23,985 bases of DNA from an uncultured Clostridia bacterium. GTDB lineage: Bacteria > Bacillota > Clostridia > UBA1381. The position numbers and the translations under genes are program-made. Location of the stretch: NCBI GenBank assembly GCA_944391265.1, contig CALXSX010000057.1, forward strand, positions 1 to 23,985. Direction: 5' to 3'. Within the stretch, counting starts at the first letter, position 1. Every line of letters starts with the position of its first letter. Below are positions 8,218 to 15,671 of the stretch, piece after piece. The notes beneath the pieces are model-generated. The model made no database searches. It was not told where the DNA came from and saw nothing but the letters and a program-made list of their open reading frames with translations.

Positions 8218-8243
8218 CAAGGCTGTTGCAGCCTTGTTTTTTT
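8218..8243 (+). terminator. Intrinsic terminator after greA region
   Basis: CAAGGCTG (8218-8225), triloop TTG, CAGCCTTG (8229-8236), then seven T. An 8-bp perfect stem with a U-tract, immediately ahead of the dus promoter. Confidence 0.9.
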
Positions 8244-8244
8244 C

Positions 8245-8274
8245 TTGACAACATATCTTTTTTAGTGGTATAAT
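8245..8274 (+). promoter_or_regulatory. Sigma-A promoter for dus
   Basis: TTGACA (8245-8250), 18-base spacer, TATAAT (8269-8274). Both hexamers are perfect consensus. It starts two bases after the T-tract of the preceding terminator. Confidence 0.88.
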
Positions 8275-8305
8275 AAGTTAAATTATTTTGAGAGGACTTG
8301 CCTGC

Positions 8306-9265
8306 ATGCGTATCGGTGAGATTGAAACAAAAAACAACGTATTTCTCGCTCCCATGGCGGGAGTGACGGACAGGGCGTTCAGGGAGGTGTGCGAGTCTTT
8401 TGGCGCGGGGCTCGTCTGCTCCGAAATGGTGAGCGCTAAGGGAATGTATTACGGTGATAAAAAAACGGAAGAGCTTTTAAAGGGCAAACACAGCGTGCCG
8501 TATTCCGTGCAGATTTTCGGCAGCGATCCGGAAATAATCGGAGCTGTTGCCGCACGGGCGGCAGAGTACGGTGATATTCTTGACATAAACATGGGCTGCC
8601 CGATGCCAAAGATAGTAAACAACGGTGACGGCAGTGCTCTGCTCAAAAATCCAAGCCTTGCACAGAGAATAGTTGAAAGCGCTGTGAAAGCTGTAAAAAA
8701 ACCTGTCACTGCGAAAATGAGGATAGGCTGGGATAAGCCGGAGGGATATGTAGATTTCGCAAAAGCTCTTGAAGCCGGAGGGGCTTCGGCTATAACAGTT
8801 CACGGAAGAACGCGGTTTCAGTTTTACACCGGCGAGGCGGACTGGCTAGCGATAGCGGAGATAGTGAAGGCGGTGAATATTCCCGTTATAGGAAACGGTG
8901 ATGTTTTTTCTCCGGAGTCTGCTAAAGGGCTGTTTGACACTTCGGGCTGTGCCGCCGTATCGATAGGCAGGGGCAGCAGGGGCAATCCTTTCATATTCCG
9001 CAGTATAAACAGGTATTTGCAGACAGGTGAAGCTGAAAATGCAGCAGATGCCGCGGAAAAGACAGAATGTGCTTTGCGCCACGTTCGCAGGATTGTCGAG
9101 TATAAGGGTGAGCAGCGCGGAATCAAGGAAGCAAGGAAGCATATAGCATGGTATATAAAGGGTATGCGCGGCAGTGCTGAATTGAAAACGAAAGTTTTCA
9201 GAGCAACAAAATATGACGAAATAGAGAATTTGATGACAGAATTTTACAACAGAGTGTATAAATAA
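8306..9265 (+). CDS. dusB: tRNA-dihydrouridine synthase, DusB-like
   Basis: FMN-dependent reductase making dihydrouridine in the tRNA D-loop. The 319-residue product starts with the family signature NNVFLAPMAGVTDRAFR. It contains the active-site cysteine C98 in NMGCPMPKIVNNGDGSAL, the MRIGWD segment, the AITVHGRTRFQFYTG motif, and VIGNGDVFSPE for FMN phosphate binding. The C-terminal helical tRNA-binding part ends with EARKHIAWYIKG. ATG 8306 is selected because AGAGGA (8291-8296) sits 9 bases upstream; the in-frame TTG at 8288 has no SD and lies very close to the likely transcription start. Confidence 0.93.
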   Translation: MRIGEIETKNNVFLAPMAGVTDRAFREVCESFGAGLVCSEMVSAKGMYYGDKKTEELLKGKHSVPYSVQIFGSDPEIIGAVAARAAEYGDILDINMGCPMPKIVNNGDGSALLKNPSLAQRIVESAVKAVKKPVTAKMRIGWDKPEGYVDFAKALEAGGASAITVHGRTRFQFYTGEADWLAIAEIVKAVNIPVIGNGDVFSPESAKGLFDTSGCAAVSIGRGSRGNPFIFRSINRYLQTGEAENAADAAEKTECALRHVRRIVEYKGEQRGIKEARKHIAWYIKGMRGSAELKTKVFRATKYDEIENLMTEFYNRVYK

Positions 9266-9286
9266 TTATTAACTTGCCGAAAACAC

Positions 9287-9315
9287 TTGAATTTTCGTGA
9301 TACTTTTGATAAAAT
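9287..9315 (+). promoter_or_regulatory. Probable promoter for guaB
   Basis: TTGAAT (9287-9292), 17 bases, TAAAAT (9310-9315), 55 bases ahead of guaB. Each hexamer departs from consensus at one or two positions. No purine-riboswitch-like fold was recognised in the short leader. Confidence 0.6.
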
Positions 9316-9369
9316 AGTAAAAAGTGTACGCATTTTTTGTATGAAAAATAAAAGAAAGGAAGAGATCGA

Positions 9370-10824
9370 ATGAAATTTATTAAAGAAGGCTTAACTTTCG
9401 ATGACGTTCTTCTTATTCCTCAGGAATCAGATGTAACACCGAACGAAATAGAGCTTGAGACACGGCTGACCAAGACAATAAAGCTTAATATTCCGCTGAT
9501 GAGTGCGGCTATGGATACGGTTACCGAGTCTGAAATGGCGATCGCGATGGCGCGTGAGGGCGGTATCGGGATAATCCACAAAAACATGACAATACAGGAA
9601 CAGGCGGCAGAGGTGGATAAGGTAAAGCGTTCGGAAAATGGTGTAATAACAAATCCTTTCTTTTTATCGCCTGATCACACGCTCGGCGATGCTGAAAACC
9701 TCATGTCCCGTTACAGGATATCCGGCGTTCCGATTTGTGACGAGAGCGGTGTTCTCGTGGGAATACTTACTAACCGCGATCTCAAGTTTGAGCGCGACTA
9801 TACGAGAAAAATAAGCGAAGCGATGACGAGTAAAAACCTTGTTACAGCACCTGTCGGCACAACGCTGAAAGATGCTGAGGACATTCTGAGAAAGCATAAG
9901 ATAGAAAAACTTCCGATAGTAGACGGCGAAAGACATCTCAGAGGTCTTATAACAATAAAGGATATAGAAAAAGCTGTGATGTACCCGAACACAGCGAGAG
10001 ACAGCTATGACAGGCTTCTTGCAGGCGCTGCTATCGGCGTTACTGACGATTGTCTCGAGAGGGCACAGGCGCTTGTGAATGCCGGAGTTGACGTTGTTGT
10101 TCTTGACTCGGCTCACGGCCATTCAAAAAATATCATAAACAAGGTGCGCGAGGTTAAGGAGGCATTTCCTAATCTACAGGTAATCGCCGGTAATATAGCA
10201 ACCGGAGAAGCGGCAAAAGCGCTTATTGAGGCAGGTGCGGATGCTGTAAAAGTCGGAATAGGTCCTGGCTCTATCTGCACAACGAGAATAGTTGCCGGCA
10301 TAGGCGTACCGCAGATAACAGCTATAAACGATGTGTATGAGGTAGCAAAAAAATACGATATACCGGTCATAGGCGACGGCGGAATAAAATATTCCGGCGA
10401 TATAACAAAGGCTATTGCCGCAGGAGCAGATGTAATAATGCTCGGAAGCCTTCTTGCAGGCTGTGACGAAAGCCCCGGAGAGTTTGAGATATACCAGGGC
10501 AGAAGATTTAAGTCGTACAGGGGCATGGGCTCGCTTGCGGCTATGGAAAAAGGAAGCAAGGACAGATATTTCCAGACAGGTTCAAAGAAGCTTGTTCCGG
10601 AAGGTGTTGAGGGACGTGTTCCGTATAAGGGTTCCATTGCGGACACTGTATTCCAGCTTGTAGGAGGCATAAGGGCCGGAATGGGATACTGCGGAGCGAA
10701 GACTATTCCCATAATGAAGGAGCGCGGCCAGTTTGTCAAGATAACCGGAGCAGGTCTTAAAGAAAGCCATCCTCATGATATATTTATCACAAAGGAAGCT
10801 CCGAATTACAGCTATAACAACTGA
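9370..10824 (+). CDS. guaB: Inosine-5'-monophosphate dehydrogenase
   Basis: NAD-dependent oxidation of IMP to XMP, the committed step to GMP. The 484-residue protein has the standard order. An N-terminal barrel start (LTFDDVLLIPQES) comes first, then a pair of CBS domains (about 93-205, inserted in the barrel). The catalytic loop is GPGSICTTRIVAG with the nucleophile C303. The phosphate site follows in IGDGGIKYSGDI, and the flap segment is near KRYFQ-like KDRYFQTG with EGVEGRVPYKG. The SD AAAGGAAGAG lies just upstream. It appears monocistronic, with hairpins at 10823-10859 and a strong terminator at 10927 behind it. Confidence 0.97.
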   Translation: MKFIKEGLTFDDVLLIPQESDVTPNEIELETRLTKTIKLNIPLMSAAMDTVTESEMAIAMAREGGIGIIHKNMTIQEQAAEVDKVKRSENGVITNPFFLSPDHTLGDAENLMSRYRISGVPICDESGVLVGILTNRDLKFERDYTRKISEAMTSKNLVTAPVGTTLKDAEDILRKHKIEKLPIVDGERHLRGLITIKDIEKAVMYPNTARDSYDRLLAGAAIGVTDDCLERAQALVNAGVDVVVLDSAHGHSKNIINKVREVKEAFPNLQVIAGNIATGEAAKALIEAGADAVKVGIGPGSICTTRIVAGIGVPQITAINDVYEVAKKYDIPVIGDGGIKYSGDITKAIAAGADVIMLGSLLAGCDESPGEFEIYQGRRFKSYRGMGSLAAMEKGSKDRYFQTGSKKLVPEGVEGRVPYKGSIADTVFQLVGGIRAGMGYCGAKTIPIMKERGQFVKITGAGLKESHPHDIFITKEAPNYSYNN

Positions 10825-10859
10825 TGCTGTAATAATTTGCAGCATCATGCTGCATTACA
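10823..10859 (+). other. Two mutually exclusive hairpins at the guaB 3' end
   Basis: GATGCTG (10823-10829) can pair with CAGCATC (10840-10846). Alternatively GCAGCA (10839-10844) pairs with TGCTGC (10848-10853) around a TCA loop, extended by TGTAAT (10828-10833) with ATTACA (10854-10859). No U-tract follows, so this is more likely a 3' stability element than a terminator. Confidence 0.45.
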
Positions 10860-10926
10860 ATATGTTGTGTCAAAACATAGGGAAGTTTACCGTATTATAG
10901 CATATTATGTGAACTAAGCTTTGTTT

Positions 10927-10984
10927 GGCGGGTTAATTTGTTACATCGTTAATAACTTTGTAACAATTTAACCCGCCTTTTATT
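10927..10984 (+). terminator. Strong intrinsic terminator after guaB
   Basis: An 18-bp inverted repeat begins GGCGGGTTAA at 10927 and ends TTTAACCCGCC at 10977, with one mismatch and a loop of about 15 bases. It is followed by TTTTATTTT. It separates guaB from the surface-protein gene and is symmetric enough to act on both strands. Confidence 0.88.
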
Positions 10985-11146
10985 TTCTACATTTTGCATA
11001 AAAAATACGAGTAATTCATAAAAAATATATAGTATATATACAAAAAATACCCCATATTTATGAAATAATTATTAAATAAATGTATGATTTCTTCATATTT
11101 TGTGATTGATTTTTAAAGTTGAGTTAATAATTTTTGCCCAAAAGGG
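10985..11146. other. AT-rich intergenic DNA upstream of the surface-protein promoter
   Basis: No gene is visible. The stretch is extremely A/T-rich, with A-tracts and a direct repeat CATAAAAAATA (about 10997 and 11018) and TA-alternating DNA around 11026-11040. It could form a curved or UP-like upstream region for the promoter at 11147. No protein-binding site is recognised. Confidence 0.4.
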
Positions 11147-11175
11147 TTGACATTTTAAATAAAAGGTGTTAAAAT
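11147..11175 (+). promoter_or_regulatory. Sigma-A promoter for the SLH-NlpC/P60 gene
   Basis: TTGACA (11147-11152), 17 bases, TAAAAT (11170-11175). With transcription starting near 11182, the upstream ATG at 11197 would have almost no leader and no SD. This supports a start further downstream at 11227. Confidence 0.82.
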
Positions 11176-11226
11176 ACATTTATTCGTTGTTCAATTATGA
11201 AACAAATCGGAAAGGTGAGAGATATT

Positions 11227-12561
11227 TTGAGCAGAATAAAGACAATAGTCGCAGCTTCAGCAGCGATTTTATCTTTACATATGACAGCTACTGCCGCGGA
11301 GCTCAGTGACTGGGCGGTCAATGATTATATTGAATCAAGCACGACCGGGCTTCTTTCATATCGCATAGCTTCGAGTGATTGGCAGTCTAACATAACCAGA
11401 GAAGAGTTTTGTGAACTTGCGATAAACTTGTATGAAAAGATAACGAACGAGGAACTCAGGGTTCCGGCACAGTCGCCTTTTACCGACTGCGACAACATTG
11501 CCGTGAGCCAGGCATATTATAACGGAATAGTAAAAGGTGTTACGGATACGGAATTTGCCCCGAACAATTATGTTACGAGGCAGGAGATGGCACAGATGCT
11601 CGTCAATACGCTCAATGCCGGCGAAGTGAGTATAAAGATCAATACAGACGGCGGAACAGACGAGATAAACAGCTTCAGCGATTATGAGCAGGTAAGCGAT
11701 TGGGCAAGGTCGGCTATTTCTACAATGGCTAAGCACGATCTTATGTCAGGAAACAGTGAAAATGAGATAATGCCTCTTACAAACGCGACAAGAGAGCAGG
11801 CAGTTACTTGTGTTAACAGATGCTATAAAACTTTTTCAGACAATCAGAGCGAAAGATATATGCTTCCGTCAATATCGTCACCTGTAGACGGTTCGTCTTT
11901 TCAAAGCGGTGCGGTAAATATTTCGTGGATGTCGGCCGAGGGTGCTTCGTCGTACTATGTCATAGTTAAGGACAGCGACGAAAACACTGTTTTCAGCACG
12001 CAGACCGGCGCTGATGTACTTACTGCCACGACGAGTGCGCTCAGTGACGGAATATATTACATAACTGTCGGTGCGCTTATGGACACAGGCGATTATGTTT
12101 TCGGTCTTCCGGCAGAGATAAAAGTCGGAACGATAAAAATCCCTGAGGTAAAGCCCGTTACACCGGCGGCTCCGGTGGTAGAGTCGGCTTCGCCAAAGGC
12201 GCAGGAAATACTTAATGAGGCGGCAAAATACCTCGGCATAAAATACGTTTACGGCGGCAGTACTCCTGACGGATTTGACTGCTCGGGATTTGTAAAATAC
12301 GTGTTTGAAAAATGCGGGATAACGCTTAAGAGAACTTCGAGAGACCAGTACGCGTCGAACGGAGTGGCGGTGGAAAAAAGCCAGCTTCAGCCCGGTGACC
12401 TTGTGTTCTTCGGCAGCGGCGGAACGGTCGGACATGTGGGCATCTATGTCGGCGGCGGCGAGATGATACATTCACCGAGCACCGGTAAATCGATTTGCTA
12501 CACATCTATAAATTCAACATATTACACAGAGCATTATATCGGAGCGAAGAGAGTTATTTGA
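11227..12561 (+). CDS. SLH-anchored NlpC/P60 cell-wall peptidase
   Basis: Predicted secreted, surface-bound peptidoglycan endopeptidase. The order is: signal peptide (SRIKTIVAASAAILSL...ATAAELSD); three S-layer homology repeats at about residues 20-205, each ending in an ITREEF-, VTRQEM- or ATREQA-type motif; a fibronectin-like segment (about 213-300, PVDGSSFQSGAVNISW); a Pro/Val linker; and a C-terminal NlpC/P60 domain (about 320-444). The NlpC triad is visible: C352 in FDCSGF, H403 in GHVGIYVG, H415 in MIHSP. I prefer the TTG start at 11227 because GGAAAGGTGA (11209-11218) lies about 9 bases upstream and yields a compact signal peptide. The in-frame ATG at 11197 would add ten residues but has no SD. 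SLH repeats normally bind pyruvylated wall polymers. Target bond and exact role are inferred. Confidence 0.9.
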   Translation: MSRIKTIVAASAAILSLHMTATAAELSDWAVNDYIESSTTGLLSYRIASSDWQSNITREEFCELAINLYEKITNEELRVPAQSPFTDCDNIAVSQAYYNGIVKGVTDTEFAPNNYVTRQEMAQMLVNTLNAGEVSIKINTDGGTDEINSFSDYEQVSDWARSAISTMAKHDLMSGNSENEIMPLTNATREQAVTCVNRCYKTFSDNQSERYMLPSISSPVDGSSFQSGAVNISWMSAEGASSYYVIVKDSDENTVFSTQTGADVLTATTSALSDGIYYITVGALMDTGDYVFGLPAEIKVGTIKIPEVKPVTPAAPVVESASPKAQEILNEAAKYLGIKYVYGGSTPDGFDCSGFVKYVFEKCGITLKRTSRDQYASNGVAVEKSQLQPGDLVFFGSGGTVGHVGIYVGGGEMIHSPSTGKSICYTSINSTYYTEHYIGAKRVI

Positions 12562-12579
12562 TCTCCGTGTTTAAAGGCT

Positions 12580-12630
12580 GTGCAGGGCGCATAAACAATA
12601 CGGTTTATGCACTCTGCACTTTTTTGTTTT
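12580..12630 (+). terminator. Intrinsic terminator after the SLH-NlpC/P60 gene
   Basis: GTGCAG (12580-12585) pairs with CTGCAC (12614-12619). Inside it GCATAAAC pairs with GTTTATGC, with a small internal loop. TTTTTTG and more T follow. Confidence 0.85.
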
Positions 12631-12650
12631 TTGTTTTTCATTTAAAACTA

Positions 12651-12679
12651 TTGCTTATTCGACAATTTTATGATACAAT
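12651..12679 (+). promoter_or_regulatory. Probable promoter for ttcA-recO
   Basis: TTGCTT (12651-12656), 17 bases, TACAAT (12674-12679), 47 bases ahead of the TTG start of the next gene. The -10 has one mismatch, the -35 two. Confidence 0.65.
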
Positions 12680-12725
12680 CTTTCTTGATAATCACACTTA
12701 TTTTTGAAAAAGGAGTTTTTTCGGT

Positions 12726-13454
12726 TTGAAAAGGATAGTAAGTCTTTTAAGGCGCGCTGTGGAGGATTACGACATGATACACAGCGGAGATAAAATAGCT
12801 GTAGGAGTGTCCGGGGGGAAGGACAGCCTTGTTCTGCTTCGGGCGCTTGCTGAGCTGTCACGGTACTATCCGAAAAAATTCACCGTTTGCGGCATCACAC
12901 TTGATATGGGCTACGGCGCGGACTGGTCGGGGATACAGAGGTTTTGCGACGAGCTCGGTGTGGAGTATATTGTAAAGCAAACTGACATAAAGCAGATAAT
13001 TTTTGATAAAAAAAAAAAAAAAAATCCGTGCTCTCTTTGCGCCAAGATGAGGAGAGCATCGCTTAACGAGGCAGCAATACATACCGGGTCGAGAAAAATA
13101 GCGCTCGGACATCATAATGACGATGTTTTGGAGACTTTTCTTCTCAGCCTTTTATATGAGGGAAGGATACACTGCTTTTCTCCCGTTACACATCTTGACA
13201 GAATGGACATTTATCAGATACGGCCTATGATATACGTCAGGGAACGTGATATAAGAGGTGTTGTGAGAAAATATGATTTTCCTGTTGTCCAAAACCCGTG
13301 CCCGGCAAACGGGGTGACAAAAAGGCAGTACATGAAGGAGCTCATAAGCCGCCTGGAAAAGGAGAACTATCCGGGCATATGCAAAAGGCTGTTTACCGCT
13401 ATTCAGACAAGCTCCATTCACGGCTGGGAGATGGCAAAGAGTGATGATGAATGA
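12726..13454 (+). CDS. TtcA/TtuA-type tRNA thiolation PP-loop ATPase
   Basis: PP-loop adenylating enzyme of the family that makes 2-thiocytidine-32 (TtcA) or related tRNA thiolations. The 242-residue product has the PP-loop SGGKDS (S29-S34). The Fe-S ligand CxxC lies in PCSLCAKMRR (C102, C105) and a third cysteine in NPCPANG (C192), the pattern for a three-Cys [4Fe-4S] cluster. HHNDDVLETFLLSLLYEG is also diagnostic. The start is TTG 12726, supported by AAAGGAG at about 12708-12714. An uninterrupted run of 17 A (13008-13024) encodes K95-K99 and part of N100, just before the CxxC. Gain or loss of a single A leads to a stop within 14 codons. It overlaps recO by 4 bases (ATGA), so expression of recO is probably coupled. 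The substrate nucleotide is inferred from the family only. Confidence 0.88.
   Translation: MKRIVSLLRRAVEDYDMIHSGDKIAVGVSGGKDSLVLLRALAELSRYYPKKFTVCGITLDMGYGADWSGIQRFCDELGVEYIVKQTDIKQIIFDKKKKKNPCSLCAKMRRASLNEAAIHTGSRKIALGHHNDDVLETFLLSLLYEGRIHCFSPVTHLDRMDIYQIRPMIYVRERDIRGVVRKYDFPVVQNPCPANGVTKRQYMKELISRLEKENYPGICKRLFTAIQTSSIHGWEMAKSDDE
13008..13024 (+). repeat. A17 homopolymer inside the tRNA thiolase gene
   Basis: Seventeen consecutive A within coding sequence, read as AAA x5 then AAT. By reading the shifted frames, one additional A gives SVLSLRQDEESIA then stop, and one A fewer gives IRALFAPR then stop. Both lose the Fe-S cysteines. Tracts of this length favour DNA replication slippage and RNA polymerase slippage. 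Confidence 0.9.
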
Positions 13455-14179
13455 ATATAGATAAGACTAACGGCGTTATAATAAAGCAGTCTGATTTCGG
13501 TGAAGGCCACCGTATGCTTTGGGTTTTTACCGACCGGTACGGAATAATAAAGGCGGTATCCCATGGGGCAGGCAGGGTGAAAAGCAAAAACAGCGCCGCG
13601 ACTCAGTTTTTGTCGTACTGCGAGTTCTGCTTTTACACCGGCGGCGAAATAAGAAACATAAGCTCTGTTTCGGCTGTCGACACATTCTGGCCTATACAGG
13701 AGGATATAAAAAAGCTTGCGCTTTGCACGTATTTTGCCGACCTCGTTTACTATTCGCTTGAGATGGGAAACCCCGACAGAAACATTTTAAGGCTTTTTTT
13801 AAACACGCTTTATGCGTGCGCGTATAAATCGGTGGGTTTTGATGTGCTGAAGCTGACGTTTGAGCTGAAGCTCATGTATATGTCAGGCTTTCTGCCGGTG
13901 CCGTCTGTATGCAGCCGCTGCGGAGGAGACGGCGTTAAATTCGTTAATGTTAAAACCGGTGCAATGCTTTGTGCAAACTGTTTCTCAAAAGACAGCGTGC
14001 CCGTTTCCGGGGACGCATATAAGGCTCTGTGCTACATCACCTGCTGCGATATGAAAAAGATGTTTTCCGTATGCCTTCCGCCAGATTCGGTAAAGGAGCT
14101 CGCGCCGATTGCCGAAAAGCTTGCGGAGAGCGTGCTCGATATGCATCTGAAAAGCCTTGATTACTATAAGAAGTTTTAG
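13451..14179 (+). CDS. recO: DNA repair protein RecO
   Basis: Recombination mediator of the RecFOR pathway that anneals strands and helps load RecA on SSB-coated DNA. The 242-residue protein begins with the OB-fold typical of RecO (GVIIKQSDFGEGHRMLWVFT, then GIIKAVSHGAGRVKS). It has the helical middle and a zinc site formed by CSRCGG and MLCANC in the C-terminal half. It starts within the preceding gene's stop (ATG 13451, stop 13452-13454), a 4-base overlap implying translational coupling. Its own SD is not strong. Confidence 0.93.
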   Translation: MNIDKTNGVIIKQSDFGEGHRMLWVFTDRYGIIKAVSHGAGRVKSKNSAATQFLSYCEFCFYTGGEIRNISSVSAVDTFWPIQEDIKKLALCTYFADLVYYSLEMGNPDRNILRLFLNTLYACAYKSVGFDVLKLTFELKLMYMSGFLPVPSVCSRCGGDGVKFVNVKTGAMLCANCFSKDSVPVSGDAYKALCYITCCDMKKMFSVCLPPDSVKELAPIAEKLAESVLDMHLKSLDYYKKF

Positions 14180-14245
14180 CCGCGTATGAGTATAAGGGCA
14201 AGGAGGGCTTTGCTGTTTTCAAAAAACTGAATTTGTCTCAAACCA

Positions 14246-14274
14246 TTGCAAAAAGTGCGGCAATGTGTTACATT
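14246..14274 (+). promoter_or_regulatory. Possible promoter for the dCMP deaminase gene
   Basis: TTGCAA (14246-14251), 17 bases, TACATT (14269-14274). Both hexamers are imperfect. TATAAG at 14275-14280 is an alternative -10 but then the spacing is too long. Confidence 0.4.
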
Positions 14275-14333
14275 ATAAGTATGCATTGTGCGAGAAAATT
14301 TTAGGATTATAAGATAAAGAAAGGAAAAGTATT

Positions 14334-14822
14334 ATGGAAAGACGCGATAAGGATAATTACTACCTTGACATAGCTCAGGTTGTTTCGGAGAGGGGTACGT
14401 GTCTCAGGAGAAATTACGGTGCTATAATAGTCAAAAACGACGAAATAATTTCAACGGGATATACCGGTGCGCCGAGAGGCAGAAAAAACTGCATAGACCT
14501 GAAAAGGTGTGTCCGCCAGGAGATGAACATTCCGCGCGGAGAGCGCTACGAGATGTGCAGGAGCGTCCATGCGGAGGCAAATGCCATAATTTCCGCTGAA
14601 AGAAAGGATATGATAGGCGCAGCTATTTACATAGTCGGCACAGAGGCAGATACGGGAGAGATAGTTGCAAACAGTTCCAGCTGTGCTATGTGCAAGCGCC
14701 TTATAATCAATTCCGGTATTGAAAAGGTTGTAATACGTGACACCGACACAGAGTACAGGACGGTCAATGTCTCCGACTGGATTGAAAACGACGACTCGCT
14801 CAGCAAGGAGTTCGGCTATTAA
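14334..14822 (+). CDS. dCMP deaminase / ComEB-family zinc deaminase
   Basis: Likely converts dCMP to dUMP for thymidylate synthesis. The 162-residue protein has the zinc deaminase signature: H79-A-E81 in SVHAEANAI (zinc ligand and proton-shuttle Glu) and C117xxC120 in SSCAMCKRLI. The N-terminal segment GTCLRRNYGAIIVKNDEIISTGYTGAPRGRKNC is typical of the dCMP deaminase/ComEB group, which has an extra insertion, and separates it from cytidine and tRNA adenosine deaminases. The SD AAAGGAAAAG precedes the ATG. The gene stands alone between recO and rpsT. Confidence 0.92.
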   Translation: MERRDKDNYYLDIAQVVSERGTCLRRNYGAIIVKNDEIISTGYTGAPRGRKNCIDLKRCVRQEMNIPRGERYEMCRSVHAEANAIISAERKDMIGAAIYIVGTEADTGEIVANSSSCAMCKRLIINSGIEKVVIRDTDTEYRTVNVSDWIENDDSLSKEFGY

Positions 14823-14899
14823 AAATACACTAAAAACGCGCTGTTTTATGAGTTATATTATGTTCAAATAAGAAAATTTACAAAATTGAAAAAAACTAC

Positions 14900-14928
14900 T
14901 TGCTTTTTCATCCAAAGTGTGGTATGAT
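14900..14928 (+). promoter_or_regulatory. Promoter for rpsT
   Basis: TTGCTT (14900-14905), 17 bases, TATGAT (14923-14928). About 33 bases of leader precede the S20 start. The hexamers deviate at two (-35) and one (-10) positions. Confidence 0.72.
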
Positions 14929-14967
14929 AGTACGGTATTATGTATTAAATTTTCGGAGGTGAATGTA

Positions 14968-15231
14968 ATGCCAAACATTAAATCTGCTAAAAAGCGCGTT
15001 AAGGTTATTGAGAAAAAGACACTTATCAATGTTCAGCACAAGACGGCGCTCAAGACTGCAATAAAGAAGTTTGAAGCAGCTGTGAAGGAAGGCAATGCAG
15101 AGCAGGCAAAGGTTCTTTACAACGACGCTGTAAAGAAGCTCGACCAGAGTGCAAACCGTGGTATTATTCATAAGAATAAGGCTGCCAGAAAGAAGTCACA
15201 GCTTTCACTTATGCTCGCAAAGCTTGCGTAA
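14968..15231 (+). CDS. rpsT: 30S ribosomal protein S20
   Basis: Primary 16S rRNA-binding protein of the small subunit. The 87-residue, Lys/Ala-rich helical protein starts MPNIKSAKKRVKVIEKK, the standard S20 N-terminus, and carries ANRGIIHKNKAARKKSQL at its end. ATG 14968 is set by the SD TCGGAGG at about 14952-14958 and by family alignment. An in-frame upstream start at 14917 lies inside the promoter and is rejected. Own promoter and terminator make it monocistronic. Confidence 0.97.
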   Translation: MPNIKSAKKRVKVIEKKTLINVQHKTALKTAIKKFEAAVKEGNAEQAKVLYNDAVKKLDQSANRGIIHKNKAARKKSQLSLMLAKLA

Positions 15232-15250
15232 CGAAAAATTTGAATGAAAG

Positions 15251-15291
15251 AGCTGATAATTCAATGTATCTGTTGAATTATCGGCTTTTTT
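15251..15291 (+). terminator. Intrinsic terminator after rpsT
   Basis: GATAATTCAA (15255-15264) pairs with TTGAATTATC (15273-15282), extended by AGC/GCT across one mismatch, followed by seven T. Confidence 0.87.
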
Positions 15292-15323
15292 TATGCATTT
15301 TATTCAAAAATATAAATAAGCTA

Positions 15324-15352
15324 TTGACAACAAAAAAACCTTGTGGTATTAT
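15324..15352 (+). promoter_or_regulatory. Promoter for the 45-residue membrane protein gene
   Basis: TTGACA (15324-15329), 17 bases, TATTAT (15347-15352). The -35 is perfect, the -10 has one mismatch. A leader of about 65 bases follows. Confidence 0.82.
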
Positions 15353-15424
15353 TATTGAAGATATTATTTCGGGGGAGAACGGGTACCTGATTTAGTGCAT
15401 ATTTATTGAAAGGAAACTGCTCAG

Positions 15425-15562
15425 ATGGATTCGTCGGCTTTGTTTAACGGCTACATAATTATTAACACACTGATAGTTGGCTTCGCAGTCATTATCAGTG
15501 TTGTTTGGGGTGCCGTTAATGTTTTGAATGATGAGTCCATGAAGACAAGATTAAGCAGATAA
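15425..15562 (+). CDS. Small single-span membrane protein, function unknown
   Basis: A 45-codon ORF too short for usual gene finders. It begins MDSSALFNGYIIINTLIVGF, continues AVIISVVWGAVNVL, and ends NDESMKTRLSR then TAA. Residues about 9-33 form one hydrophobic helix. The C-terminus is charged and basic, which would favour an inside C-terminus. Support for a real gene: the SD AAAGGAAA at about 15408-15415 with good spacing, a near-consensus promoter 73 bases upstream of the ATG, and a perfect terminator 14 bases after the stop. The transcript would be only about 250 bases and carry nothing else. I do not recognise the family. Membrane-active regulator, toxin-like peptide or subunit of a membrane complex are all possible. 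Confidence 0.78.
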   Translation: MDSSALFNGYIIINTLIVGFAVIISVVWGAVNVLNDESMKTRLSR

Positions 15563-15575
15563 AATATCATCTTTC

Positions 15576-15606
15576 AAAGCTTACGGCATGGCCGTAAGCT
15601 TTTTTG
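15576..15606 (+). terminator. Intrinsic terminator after the small membrane protein gene
   Basis: AAAGCTTACGGC, loop ATG, GCCGTAAGCTTT: a perfect 12-bp stem (15576-15602), continuing into T residues to 15605. Confidence 0.93.
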
Positions 15607-15671
15607 TTAAAAAAATATGCGTATAAGGTGCTGCTGCTTCTCTAATAAATTACAGTAAAGAGGTAAGTATT

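Noticed and set aside
12495..12707. 70-codon + strand ORF overlapping the end of the SLH-NlpC/P60 gene
   Set aside because: It starts inside the conserved NlpC domain and reads through the terminator and the ttcA promoter.
14917..14967. N-terminal extension of S20 (upstream in-frame start)
   Set aside because: It lies within the promoter region and lacks an SD. S20 begins at MPNIKSAKKR with a strong SD.
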